64,000 nt of DNA from Meghimatium bilineatum (GCA_034231615.1 CM067302.1:13134820-13198819); one strand, 5' to 3'; positions 41,579-51,218 are shown, counted from the first letter of the stretch. A program made the numbers and translations. Notes: generated from the letters alone by a model not told the origin.

Positions 41579-42090
41579 ACATACGTGGTGAGAAACTACA
41601 ACATGTAAAACATTATCAATATCATGGACACATAGTCAGAAATGACGGCAGATGTGAAACAGAAGTTAAAAAGGAGAATAGGAATGACTAAAAGTACCTT
41701 CAATGACATGAGGAAATTATTAATATCTAAACAAATTACAAACAAGTTAAACATGAGAATTATAAAATGCTACATCTATTCTATAGTAATTTATGGCTCA
41801 GAAACATGGACGTTAAATAAACAATTAGAAAACAGAAGAGATAGCTGTGAGATGTGGGTATATAGAAGAATAGGGAGAACATCATGGAAAGAGAAGAAAA
41901 CAAATAAAGAGGTGCTAAAATCACTTAATATGAAGAAAGAATTACTAAGCGAAATAAAGATCAGGAAAATACAATATTGTGGACACATTAAGAGGCATGC
42001 CACCTTATTGAAGACCTTACTTGAGGGTAAAGTCAAAGGGAAGCGAGCAAGAGGTAGGCAGAAATACAAGTGGGAGAGTAACATCACACG
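41579..42090 (+). mobile_element. LINE D, reverse transcriptase C-terminal region
   Basis: Open frame of about 150 codons: VRNDGRCETEVKRRIGMTKS, TFNDMRKLLISKQITNKLNM, CYIYSIVIYGSETWTLNKQL, MWVYRRIGRTSWKEKKTNKE, GHIKRHATLLKTLLEGKVKG and KRARGRQKYKWESNIT. It stops abruptly at 42090, where a 38-bp SINE H end (GCGCCAATGGCCCAACAAAT, CCGTCTTCGGCGG) is joined instead of the normal LINE 3' end. Confidence 0.92.
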
Positions 42091-42199
42091 ATTTGCGCCA
42101 ATGGCCCAACAAATCCGTCTTCGGCGGTAGCCAGTATTCAAGAATTATAAATATCTACTACACGTATCTGTAAAAGTTATAATCTACAGATACATAAAG

Positions 42200-42345
42200 T
42201 GCCCCCCCCTCCTTAGTAGAAAGCTTCTCCAACAGGCATTGCACTAAGCCGAAAGGTTAAGCTTTCTGAGTATGAAAGAAAGTTCACACACCTCCGCACT
42301 GCACATAGGAAGTTTGAGCTAAACGCTAGTAATTCCTGGGGTTTT
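42200..42345 (-). repeat. dispersed repeat B copy
   Basis: Minus strand reading has AATTACTAGCGTTTAGCTC, CTATGTGCAGTGCGGAGG and TTTCGGCTTAGTGCAATGCC as in 1915-2125. Confidence 0.6.
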
Positions 42346-42439
42346 CAAACAACAGATACCTGTTATTGTTACGTTCTACAGGTATCTGATAAAGCTATGT
42401 GCTACTGTTGCCTGCTAAAGTTACATGCTGTAGGTACCT

Positions 42440-43190
42440 GTTAACGTTACGATCGATAGTTACGTTCTACAATTTTTTAGTATAGTTACTTACTAAAATA
42501 ACGTGATATAGTTACGCGATATAGTTGCGTAATATAGCTACATGATATAGTTACCTGATATAGTTACGTGATATAGTTACCTGATATAGTTACGTGATAT
42601 AGTTACCTGATATAGTTACGCGATATAGTTACGTGATATAGCTACATGATATAGTTACCTGATATAGTTACCTGATATAGTTACGCGATATAGTTACGCG
42701 ATATAGTTACGTGATATAGTTACGTGATATAGTTACCTGATATAGTTACGTGATATAGTTACCTGATGTAGTTACGCGATATAGTTACGTGATATAGCTA
42801 CATGATATAGTTACCTGATATAGTTACCTGATATAGTTACGCGATATAGTTACGCGATATAGTTACGTGATATAGTTACGTGATATAGTTACCTGATATA
42901 GTTACGTGATATAGTTACCTGATATAATTACGTGATATAGCTACTCGATATAGTTACGTGATATAGTTACGTGATATAGCTACCTGATACAGTTCCGTGC
43001 TACAGTTCCGTGCTACAGTTCCGTGCTACAGTTCCGTGCTACAGTTCCGTGCTACAGTTACGTGCTACAGTTACGTGCTACAGTTACGTGCTACAGTTAC
43101 GTGCTACAGTTACGTGCTACAGTTACGTGCTACAGATACCTACTAACGTTGCGCGCCATATTTGCCTGCTACAGTTACCTTTCACGGTTA
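42440..43190. repeat. 13-bp satellite with a 156-bp higher-order period
   Basis: About 55 copies of GTTACGTGATATA (left two thirds) and GTTACGTGCTACA (right third). Variants TTACGTG, TTACGCG, TTACCTG and CTACATG follow in a fixed order that is repeated: the rare GCTACATGATATA is at 42641 and 42797, 156 bp or twelve units apart, with identical neighbours. Confidence 0.95.
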
Positions 43191-43224
43191 TTCATCATAA
43201 TATCGCTTTTATATTTATTTTTCT

Positions 43225-43290
43225 CAATTCGTTCTCAAAGTCCTATCCGTTAGCAGGATGTAGTCCAGAGAATGGAATCGGTCGTGACAG
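43225..43290 (-). mobile_element. SINE G stub
   Basis: TCGTTCTCAAAGTCCTATCC and AGCAGGATGTAGTCCAGAGA only. Confidence 0.65.
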
Positions 43291-43555
43291 CGAGATAACA
43301 TACTTTTACATTTGACATAACTACCTTAATCAGCTTCCGACAGAAAATGTTGACTTTGTTAAGATACACCCTTGAAGGAATCACCCACTCTCTTTACGTA
43401 AACAGGTGCCGTGTGAATCTTCCGGCAATCAGGAAGCTGGTATGACAGCGGCTTACTAGCTAACACTAATTCCTGAAATAAGACACGGTTTTTTAGAGAA
43501 GATTTATTTTCCCGGTCTAATCATCTGCCATTTTTGTGGTCTTTTCTACTATAAT
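43291..43555. other. no supported feature
   Basis: Nothing recognised. Confidence 0.3.
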
Positions 43556-43559
43556 AATT

Positions 43560-44266
43560 ATAATTCTGTCTTTCTCTCTCGATGTGTCTATCTCTCTCTC
43601 TCTTTCTGTTTCTATCTATGTCTCTGCGTGTCACTCTTCCACCTGTCTGTCTATTTCTCTCCCTGTATGTCTGTTTTTCGCTGTATGTCTCTCTCTATTT
43701 GTCTGTCTATTTCTCTTCCTGTATGTCTGTTTCTCTATCACTATCTGTCTGTCTATTTTTTCTCAGTCTATCTCTCTGCATCTCTCTGTATGTCTGTTTC
43801 TCTCTGTTTGTCTGTCTATTTGTCTCCCTGTATGTCTGTTTCGTTATTTCTTTATGTATGTCTGTTTCTCTCCGTATGTATGGGGATCTCCCTGGCGTAG
43901 TGGTTAAGATGTTCGCCTTGTGTTTTATTACTTGAAGCTACGGAATTACGTGCTATGAGTGGTACTCTCGATAGGCGGCGTGCCGCTACGTTGTGAGTTA
44001 CGGAGTACATATGGGACACCGAGTACCGTGAAGTCAATCTTCTACGGCTTTTAAACCCCTTAAACCCCTTATGTATGTCTACTTCTCTCCCAGTATGACT
44101 TTTTCTCTCTCTCTCTCTCTCTCTCTGTTTATTTCTCTCTGCATCTTTCTCTATTACTCTGTATCTCTGTCTATCTCTTTCTCTCTGTGTGTCTGTCTCT
44201 ATCTAGCTCTGTATGTCTATCTATTCCTCTCTCTCTGTCTATATATCTCAGTAGCATTTTGTTCCT
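43560..44266. repeat. CT-rich (TCTCTGTCTGTTT) array, interrupted
   Basis: Low-complexity TCTCTCTGTATGTCTGTTT repeats at 43560-43882 and 44070-44266. The interruption is the SINE at 43883-44069. Leu/Ser/Cys-rich frames are artefacts. Confidence 0.9.
43883..44069 (+). mobile_element. tRNA-derived SINE insertion with 8-bp target duplication
   Basis: Head: GGATCTCCCTGGCGTAGTGG, TTAAGATGTTCGCCTTGTG (A-box region). Body: ATGAGTGGTACTCTCGATAG, GGCGTGCCGCTACG. Tail: TTAAACCCC twice. TATGTATG flanks it at 43875-43882 and 44070-44077, though the host array is rich in that word, so the duplication is suggestive and not proof. Confidence 0.65.
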
Positions 44267-44309
44267 CTATTCTTTAATCGCTGTGTTTGTCATATATCTG
44301 TAATTTTAC

Positions 44310-44405
44310 GAGTCTCGGTGGCGAAGTGATCAAGTTATTAACATTTCTTTTACAGGAACGTGGGTTTGAAATCTGGCGTAATTGTTCGTTTACAAGTGCA
44401 TTTTT
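44310..44405 (+). mobile_element. tRNA-like SINE head
   Basis: GTCTCGGTGGCGAAGTGATC resembles an A-box region and ACGTGGGTTTGAAATCTGG a B box, spacing about 45 bp. Confidence 0.5.
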
Positions 44406-44515
44406 ACAGAAATTCATGACCTTATAGACGTGAAATGTGGAGTTATATTTGTGCAGGCAACGATAGTACTGCTCAGTTGAGAGAAACGGGGACATATTTG
44501 GTTAATCTTAGTTAG

Positions 44516-45015
44516 TTAGTTTGTTCCTTTCGTGCCGCAAGTGACACATAGGGCAGAGGTTTTGGTTCTCCATATGATGCGATTCGCTGCCTGCAACTTT
44601 AGTTCCTGGATGGTCTTACAGCCTATTAATTCCCCTTCTTTAAGAATGGTGTTTTTAAGGGTTGTTTTAGGTCTTCCTCTTTTTCTTTTACCCTCAGGTG
44701 ACCACATACGGGCTTGGTTTATTCTGTTTACATCTAGTCGTAAAACGTGATCAAGGTATTTCCATCTTCGTTTTCTTATGATGTTTGAAACATTCTCTTG
44801 GTGTGTTTTGTCTCTTAGATCACTATTTGTGACGAAGTCTCTCCATTTTATGTTCATCAGTTTGTGTAGACATTTGTTTTCGAAGCTGTTTAGTTTGTTG
44901 TCTGTTGCTTGAGTTGATTTCCAGCTTTCACTACCATACGTTAACACTGAGACAATACATGAGTTAAATAGATTTAGTTTGGTGTTTGTCCCTAGATCTT
45001 TTGATTTCCAGATAT
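44516..45015 (-). mobile_element. LINE M, long intact C-terminal frame
   Basis: The minus strand is open for about 165 codons: WKSKDLGTNTKLNLFNS, VLTYGSESWKSTQATDNKLN, FENKCLHKLMNIKWRDFVTN, KRRWKYLDHVLRLD, GKRKRGRPKTTLKNTILKEG, LKLQAANRIIWRTKTSALC. These are the standard boxes downstream of the polymerase palm (YGSE-x-W, CL-x-x-x-x-NI-W, KRGRPK-x-T). No stop or frameshift interrupts them, making this one of the youngest LINE copies here; the 5' half is missing. Confidence 0.92.
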
Positions 45016-45074
45016 TAGTTAATTTAGCAAATATTTATAAATTTAGTACAAAGAAGTAAATTCTTAGCTCTTTT

Positions 45075-45297
45075 TGAACCAGTTTGTTATATATTTGTTG
45101 ATTTTTATATATGTGTTACATTTTATATACTTGTTATTTTTATATATTTGTTATTTTTTTTATATGTGTTACATTTTATATACTTGTTATTTTTATATAT
45201 TTGTTATTTTTATGTTCTTTTTATATATTTGTTATTTTTATGTTCTTTTTATATATTTGTTATTTTTATGTATTTGTTATTTTTACATTCTTCTTCT
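45075..45297. repeat. AT-rich tandem repeat
   Basis: TTGTTATTTTTATATAT units of 17-18 bp with ATGTGTTACATTTTATATAC variants; about ten copies. Confidence 0.88.
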
Positions 45298-45299
45298 TC

Positions 45300-45600
45300 T
45301 AAACCTCTAATATCGTATATGCTTCTTCTATGGTGCTATTTTCCTGCGTAATTTTGTTGTGATGTTTCTCACACAATGTGGCATACACGTGTTGTTTAAC
45401 TGCAATGGTTGGGGACCCAAGGGGAGTCCCGGTATGCTGGCCAGGTCAAGTTAGGCAGGCTAATTTTAGGGCACCTTTTCTAGTCAATTCCCTTTGCTAT
45501 AGGGATGAGCAAAGCCGCGAACGAACAGAAGTAGAAGCCTGTTCTCTGAATTAATAAGGCCTTCAGTTAGTCCTTTTCACTGCAGTGTTGGTAGAACAGC
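45300..45600. other. unassigned, mildly GC-richer
   Basis: Contains GGGGACCCAAGGGGAGTCCC (a short palindrome) near 45411. No family recognised. Confidence 0.3.
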
Positions 45601-45830
45601 TACGCGATAAACGTCCAACCTTTTTCTCAAACTGAGACGACGCCTGTTCCAGACGTATCACGAAGGCTCCCGAATTCCGCACTGGTACGAGCACTACGGA
45701 GGACAACATCCTCGTCAATTGTCGCAGTTTGCGATAGGGTACGGCTGAGATATACAGAAAGTTTATTTAGTCTGCTGCTTAGTCTGACTTGTCCTGTCCT
45801 GTTGCAGAACATGATATCCTAGCCTCCTAG
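45600..45830 (-). mobile_element. LINE Q reverse transcriptase fragment
   Basis: Minus strand: LNKLSVYLSRTLSQTATIDE, DVVLRSARTSAEFGSLRD. This is the YLG-x-TLS...TID-E-x-x-x-R-x-x-x-AS-x-AFG-x-L block of CR1/RTE-like elements, with the expected Gly replaced by Ser. Confidence 0.75.
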
Positions 45831-45889
45831 CTCTGTCAAGATAGTGATAGTTGCCTTATGGGTGGTCGACTTGCATAAGAATATAAGGC

Positions 45890-46130
45890 AGAGCTGAAAA
45901 ACACAATTAACTTTACTTAAAGCTTGTATATTCACATCTCCAATTTATGGATTGCGTGATTTCAAAAAAAGCCAACTGTACAAATTATGAACTTACATTA
46001 ATCAGGAAATACACATATGCCCAGAGGGAAATCACACAAATCATAAATTTAATCTTCACGTCAACATTGTATTATCAATGTCAAACATGGGCATTCACGA
46101 CAGAACATGAAAGAAAGTTAATTATGTATG
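45890..46130 (+). mobile_element. LINE L fragment
   Basis: NLIFTSTLYYQCQTWAFTTE, HERKLIMYEI keeps the YQCQTW box specific to LINE L. It is cut off by the SINE H array at 46135. Confidence 0.78.
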
Positions 46131-46134
46131 AAAT

Positions 46135-46645
46135 TTCTCTTGTAGCAAGTCATTGGCCCTACTAGATTTCTCTTGTAGCAAATCAATGGCCCTACTAGAT
46201 TTCTCTTGTAACAGAACAGTGGTCCTACAAGATTTCTCTTGTAGTAGAACAGTGGTCCTACTAGATTTCTCTTGTAACAGAACAGTGGTCCTATTAGATT
46301 TCTCTTGTAGCAGAACAGTGGTCCTATTAGATTTCTCTTGTAGCAGAACAGTGGTCCTATTAGATTTCTCTTGTATCAGAACAGTGGTCCTACTAGATTT
46401 CTCTTGTAGCAGAACAGTGGTCCTACTAGATTTCTCATGTAGCAGAACAGTGGTCCTATTAGATTTCTCTTGTAGCAGAACAGTGGTCCTACTAGATTTC
46501 TCTTGTATCAGAACAGTGGTCCTACTAGATTTCTCATGTAGCAGAACAGTGGTCCTACTAAATTTCCAGCACATTAAAGTCCAGACAATGGAGGTACTTT
46601 CCGCCACATTTTATTTTATACAAATGACTGGACACATCTGACTCT
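46135..46645 (-). mobile_element. SINE H copy expanded into a 33-bp minisatellite
   Basis: About thirteen copies of TCTCTTGTAGCAGAACAGTG plus GTCCTACTAGATT, followed by the single-copy SINE H remainder (CCAGCACATTAAAGTCCAGA, TTTTATACAAATGACTGGAC). The unit differs from the 57-bp and 29-bp units in other copies but uses the same hairpin-like AGAAC/GGACC...GGTCCT core. Both strands show 160-codon frames due to the 33-bp period. Confidence 0.92.
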
Positions 46646-46849
46646 GGTGGTACCATGTCATCATTTTATATCAATAAATAGAATATTTGTCTTACTTTTA
46701 ATTTCCTTTTGCAATTCTCTTTTCCTTCCAACTATTTTCATGATCTCATTGTCCTTCTTGATAATGGATCCTCACGGATCTACTGTCCAAGTTAAGTTGA
46801 GTTTGATGGGCTCTTCTTCGACTAGATCAGTGGGGTCGCCATGGGCACT

Positions 46850-47275
46850 AAGATGTGACCCAGTTATGCCTGCTTGTTTATGGGTCAAATTGAGAACAAG
46901 GTGTGGGATTAAGCTATAGTCAGGGGAAACAAAGAGCCAATGTGTTGGCTGGAAAAGCCTTGGTGAATGACACTAAGATAAGAAGAAGAGACAGGATTGT
47001 ATTAATTAGAGCAGCCATGGATACCCTACGAAAAAACGAGGACGAGGTGGAACAAGACAATGTACATATTCAGAGAATGGTAGACAATGGTTGGACTAGA
47101 GGCGACACGAGAAAGTGCACTCTCTCCGGGAATATCCGAAGAACGGGTAATAAGCAACTGACTGGGACACTGAGCTTATACACTTTTAGATGGTTGATGG
47201 AACAGCAAGCACAGCATATATGGGGAAATCCCCCAGCGCTGTAACGCTTGTTACTAATCAAGAATCAAGAATCAT
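46850..47275 (+). mobile_element. RNase H LINE C-terminal part
   Basis: SQGKQRANVLAGKALV (equivalent of GNERAD-x-LAGKA at the RNase H end), RRRDRIVLIRAAMDTLRKNE, EVEQDNVHIQRMVDNGWTRG, QLTGTLSLYTFRWLMEQQAQ, HIWGNPPA and stop, then AATCAAGAATCA. A 113-codon frame is open. Homologous to 31150-31709, with Cys residues of the final TCCEASF replaced. Confidence 0.88.
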
Positions 47276-47439
47276 TTTATTTCTATGCAATTCTACTTAT
47301 TCGTATGTGCTTCAGCACACATATATCTCCCGGTTTTCCTTTTTTTTTTTACCATTATTCTCACCGTCTCTGTATTCTTCTTGCAAAGTTCATCACAGAC
47401 ATTGCCAACCTCTTACTTCTTTTTCTTCACGTTCGAAGT

Positions 47440-47612
47440 TTAACATGTATACACATCAAGTCTGGTTTATCATGTCTACACATCAAGTCTGGCTTATCAT
47501 GTCTACACATCAAGTCTGGCTTATCATGTCTACACATCAAGTCTGGCTTATCATGTCAACACATCAAGTCTGGTTTAACATATCTACACATCAAGTCTGG
47601 TTTAATATGACT
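47440..47612. repeat. 27-bp minisatellite
   Basis: Six copies of ACACATCAAGTCTGGCTTAT plus CATGTCT between two RNase H LINE pieces. IKSGLSCLH frame is an artefact. Confidence 0.93.
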
Positions 47613-47624
47613 ATACAACAAGGC

Positions 47625-47938
47625 GGCACAATGCTGAGAAGAGATAAAGCAGACTTGATCAAGGCAGTAATAAATTCATTTCACGATGAAGATAATGCCA
47701 ATTAGGCTGAGTACATACACATATAGAGGATGTCATAATTGAGAATATCTAAATAGGAGGGAAGGAAAAGTATTTTTTTGGAAGGCCCCGAAGATCACGC
47801 AATCAACACCTGACCGAGACTCTGAGTCTACATACACTGGGATGGCTGCTGGAACAGAGGAGGAACCCCGTACGGGAATGCACCACGTGTTGTGAAGCTA
47901 GTTTCTAATCAAGAATCAAGAAAATCAAGAATAAATTT
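47625..47938 (+). mobile_element. RNase H LINE C-terminal tail
   Basis: MLRRDKADLIKAVINSFHDE, then frame changes, GWLLEQRRNP, CTTCCEASF-like end, stop and AATCAAGAATCAAG. Matches 31150-31440. Confidence 0.82.
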
Positions 47939-47989
47939 CCTTGAACATAAAATCAAATCTTGCAATGTTCATGTTCAGAGAATGATATA

Positions 47990-48330
47990 AATGTGAAATT
48001 AAATTACTTAATTATAAATAAAGTAGAGATGTGTGCAGGTGTTCAGGAGCCATTGCTTTCAATAGTGAAACGACGAAAACTAACATGGTTCGGACAATGT
48101 ATGCAGGCACGATTCCTTGTCAAAAACAATACTGCAGGGAACTGTCGAGGGTGGAAGAAGCAGAGGGGATCAAATAAAGGCCTGGATAGACATCATCACG
48201 GAATGGATAGGACAAGATATTTCCACACTCATCCGCATCGCTGAGGATAGAATTCGCTGGAGGACTGTATGCTGAGGCATCCAATGTGGTACCCCTACGA
48301 CCCTGAAGGGTTACGGGTTTATTGATTGAT
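47990..48330 (+). mobile_element. LINE C, 3' part
   Basis: VKRRKLTWFGQCMQARFLVK, then TVEGGRSRG- and AWIDIITEWIGQDIST-like segments in different frames, ending ATCCAATGTGGTACCCCTAC, GACCCTGAAGGGTTACGGG and (ATTG)n. At least two frameshifts. Confidence 0.83.
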
Positions 48331-48349
48331 TGATTGATAAATGTGAATG

Positions 48350-48552
48350 GAAGAGCAGAGAAAATGTCTCTTCCCCGACAAGAGACACCCATAACCAATA
48401 ACTGACTGAGAGGCTGAGCGGGGCTTTTAAAGTTCTCAAACGAAGACATTGGAAGATGCAGGGCAACTTGCTCAAGACCGCGGAGAATTCAAGAGATCCA
48501 TAGGAAAGACTACGTTCTGGAAAGAATATGTCACTTGATGATGATGAAACGG
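48350..48552 (+). mobile_element. LINE K 3' fragment
   Basis: FSNEDIGRCRATC and IHRKDYVLERICH, stop, then GATGATGATGA. On the other strand it equals 11980-12120 and 48805-48960. Confidence 0.65.
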
Positions 48553-48639
48553 AGAACACCAGCCACGTGTAACACTGAGTGTAGGAGCATCGTAACACAT
48601 ATTTGGATGACAGATTAACTAAACGCGAAAGTGAACGTG

Positions 48640-48803
48640 AGAACTGGTCACGTAATCCTCTTCACTGCCCTGTTCTTTGAATCTGTATTTTTACCTAACA
48701 TATCCGACTTCAGCTTGGCTTATTGGTCACTTTGAGCCTTATATTTGACAACCAATCCAACCAATAACCTCTTTAGTTTCTTCTTACGAAATATTTCCCC
48801 GTA
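48640..48803 (-). mobile_element. SINE G copy, diverged
   Basis: CATATCCGACTTCAGCTTGG, TTATTGGTCACTTTGAGCC, AACCTCTTTAGTTTCTTCTTACG in family order. Confidence 0.68.
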
Positions 48804-48804
48804 T

Positions 48805-48962
48805 CATCATCATGTGACATATTCTCTCCAGAACGTGATTTTCCTAATGGATTCTCTGAACACTCCGCGATTCTGGGCGACGTGACCTGCCGCAGCTTTT
48901 CAAACAATCTGATAATATAACTGCACCATCGTCGTCTTGGGCGCCCTTTTCCCCTATTGCCG
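48805..48962 (-). mobile_element. LINE K 3' fragment
   Basis: CATCATCATGTGACATATTC, TCCAGAACGTGATTTTCCTA, GAACACTCCGCGATTCTGGG, CACCATCGTCGTCTTGGGCG; minus strand encodes VLERICHM-like end. It sits back to back with SINE G. Confidence 0.7.
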
Positions 48963-49855
48963 TTATATCTGCTATAATCGTGGATATTGACACTAATATT
49001 TCGGTTTGTATAACGAAGTTTTAATTGTAAAGGTAACTCTTGATCTCCACAGCTCGCGAGTACATTTTAACTCGCATTGCGCAAGCACCTCATGTTGTTA
49101 TCGCCGCGAGGAGCAGTTTAAGATTACCTGGTATATACCTTTGGATGACTGATGGACTGGCGAGATGATTTATGGGAATGCCCCCAGTGATGTGATGCTG
49201 GTTCGTAATCAAGAAACACAAATCCAATAAATCTCTCCATTCTTCGTTTTATCTTAATTTCTCCCGATATTTATCTTAACAAATGGGCGTAGTTCAATAA
49301 TTGTGTAAACATATACTCGTGTATCCGACTATCTTACCTGCCAATCTGCATTCTTGTTTACTCTAGCACTCTGGGTTTTATCTCTACATTCTAGCAGTCA
49401 GGTATATTCTTTAAGTTGCAGATATGTATTTCCTTCTTATCTTCCATATATTCTATAAAACTTCATTTCGTTCTTAGTTTTCATTCGTTATCGTTTCATT
49501 CCATTGAAAAGTTAGTCGGGTTTTTTTTTTTTTTTACAAAAGTAACTGGCAACTATGTATAAAACTATAACCGCCATTGTTTTGTTAAAATTCTGTGAAT
49601 AGCCGTCAAACCTTTTATATTGGATTTTAGTAAAAAATTTTCCATAATGGGACCTTTTTTCTAGGTCTAGTTTTAATTGTTATTGACACTACTGCATGTA
49701 GACAGTTTACAATATCTTGAACATATAATGAAAAGCGATGGTAGATGTGAAGTTATGTATGTGTTCGCCATCACAAATGATGATGACCATTTCTTACATC
49801 CATTTTGGAATATTCAGTTAGAATTATGTTGATGACTAATAGTTCTGTAGATGAT
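48963..49855. other. mostly unassigned; LINE A stub at 49120-49215
   Basis: TTATGGGAATGCCCCCAGTG, ATGTGATGCTGGTTCGTAAT and CAAGAAACACAA at 49165-49220 are a degenerate LINE A 3' end (+). The remainder is AT-rich without a recognised feature; a poly-T run lies at 49520. Confidence 0.45.
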
Positions 49856-49857
49856 TT

Positions 49858-50125
49858 CTTCTTGATTCTTGATTAGAAACTGGCCTCACAGCACGTGGGG
49901 CATTCCCATAAGTGCTCAGTCCTCTGTTGAAGCAGCCATTCGACTCAATGGTGTTTTGAGTCTAATGCCGCCGAAACAGACGTCGACATTAGGGCACAAC
50001 TCTGGCCCCTGCGACAGGTTTCTTTGTTGTTCCGCCCACCCACGCCGTGATCATAACTAGTTCAAGCACAACGTCGGCCTGTCAGAACAACATGGTAACT
50101 GTCATCGAAGGTTACGACTACGGGA
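49858..50125 (-). mobile_element. LINE A 3' end fragment
   Basis: Minus strand: CGTAGTCGTAACCTTCGATG, GGGTGGGCGGAACAACAAAG, LLQQRTEHLWECPTCCEASF, stop, AATCAAGAATCAAGAA. It is the most complete copy of the unit also at 1722 and 13262. Confidence 0.77.
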
Positions 50126-50292
50126 TTGTATAGATGACGTGCCACGAAGCTTCTATAAGAAGATAACCTCAATATAAAGGCATGTCATCTACTAAGGTTT
50201 TCTGTTGCATGGTTGGTTTATCTAGTGAGCCATTGGTGATACCCACAGACACAGCTGCATGCGCTAAACTCTATTCGAACTGCAAATATCCA
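50126..50292 (+). repeat. dispersed repeat R, copy 1
   Basis: ATTGTATAGATGACGTGCCA, GAAGCTTCTATAAGAAGATA, GGCATGTCATCTACTAAGGT, TTTCTGTTGCATGGTTGGTT, GAGCCATTGGTGATAC. Second copy at 55918-56068 in the same orientation. Non-coding. Confidence 0.72.
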
Positions 50293-50393
50293 TGGACATT
50301 TCGAGCATGGAATGACCACTAAAGAATGGTTTTGTTCTATCCGTGACTTTCTAGCTACTTTCCGCTATTAAACTAGTGCATTTCTCGTCTTTT

Positions 50394-50565
50394 CACAAGA
50401 TGATGCGACCTTTTTGACTGTAGAACGCCATGTAGATCTATTTTGACTATAGAGCGCCGTGTATATCTATTTTGACTATAGAGCGCCGTGTAGATCTATT
50501 TTGACTGTGGAGCGCAATGTAGATCTATTTTTGCTGTAGAACGCTTGTATATCTATTTTCTGCTA
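50394..50565 (-). repeat. about 30-bp minisatellite from the LINE E tail
   Basis: Five copies around TAGATCTATTTTGACTATAG plus AGCGCCGTG. On the minus strand the first copy continues into VASSCEKT-like codons shared with the LINE E end at 9349. The unit corresponds to the RSTWRST codons of the LINE E tail, intact at 50725. Confidence 0.75.
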
Positions 50566-50624
50566 GTTCTTCCCATGTAAAGTTATAAGGAGAATATGAA
50601 AGGCTAAAAGTACTTTCAATGAGG

Positions 50625-50775
50625 TGTCAAAAAGAGGCGATACAAGGACCCGCTAAAGACCTTGCTGAATACATGTGAAATAGACCAAGATACATGGGAA
50701 GAACTTGCACAAAATAGATCTACATGGCGTTCTAAGGATTACAAGAACTTCATGTACTTCTCCCTTCTCATCCTC
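50625..50775 (+). mobile_element. LINE E C-terminal fragment
   Basis: KDPLKTLLNTCEIDQDTWEE, LAQNRSTWRSKD: the tail that follows HGGQKKR in many LINEs (KD-x-LK-x(n)-W-x-x-LA-x-DR-x-x-W-R). Confidence 0.8.
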
Positions 50776-50859
50776 GCTTCTCTCTTCCCTGTTTTCATTT
50801 CTTCCTATCGCAACCATACCATATGTGTGTCACGATGTAAAATTTGATGTCCGTGGTAT

Positions 50860-50965
50860 TTTGTTTGTCCTGAGTAAGGCGTTTTAGTCGAAATGTCGAT
50901 TGTCACTGTGTCTCTTTGCTAGGTTGTTTTATTGACTAATTTTGATAACACGTTTACCCATTTCT
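50860..50965 (+). mobile_element. CGAAATGT signature fragment, Penelope-like candidate
   Basis: CTGAGTAAGGCGTTTTAGTC, GAAATGTCGATTGTCACTGT, AGGTTGTTTTATTGACTAAT. The last 40 bp are also found, reversed, near 63875-63935. Confidence 0.4.
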
Positions 50966-51069
50966 GTTAATTTTGATATTTGCCATGTGTTACCGCAGCC
51001 ACCAATTTCCAGTCTATCGAGATGTTACCCGAAACCGGAAATTTTATCTCTACCATATAAGGTCGAGTG

Positions 51070-51218
51070 GCACATGGGAAATTAAGCAATCGTAATTATT
51101 GATTTGACTATTTCCGTGATTTGCATTGGTTAATATAAATTTGTGTCACAGCCAATGAACATTAAGGGTATAGTCAAATGAGTAATTGTAGAACGTTACA
51201 TTTCCCATTAGTCAGTAG
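51070..51218. mobile_element. palindromic MITE-like element
   Basis: Left ACATGGGAAATTAAGCAATC, GTAATTATTGATTTGACTAT faces right ATAGTCAAATGAGTAATTGT, ACATTTCCCATTA. The centre GCATTGGTTAATATAAATTTGTGTCACAGCCAATG folds as well. The CATTGG...CCAATG core resembles the hairpin of element U at 15169. Confidence 0.6.

Noticed and set aside
41642..42130. 162-codon frame taken as a host gene
   Set aside because: It is LINE D post-polymerase sequence fused at its end to a SINE H fragment.
43536..44277. Leu/Ser/Cys-rich membrane-protein-like frames
   Set aside because: CT-rich low-complexity array read in three frames; hydrophobicity is a composition effect.
46122..46641. 161/162-codon repeat frames on both strands
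   Set aside because: 33-bp SINE H expansion, as above.
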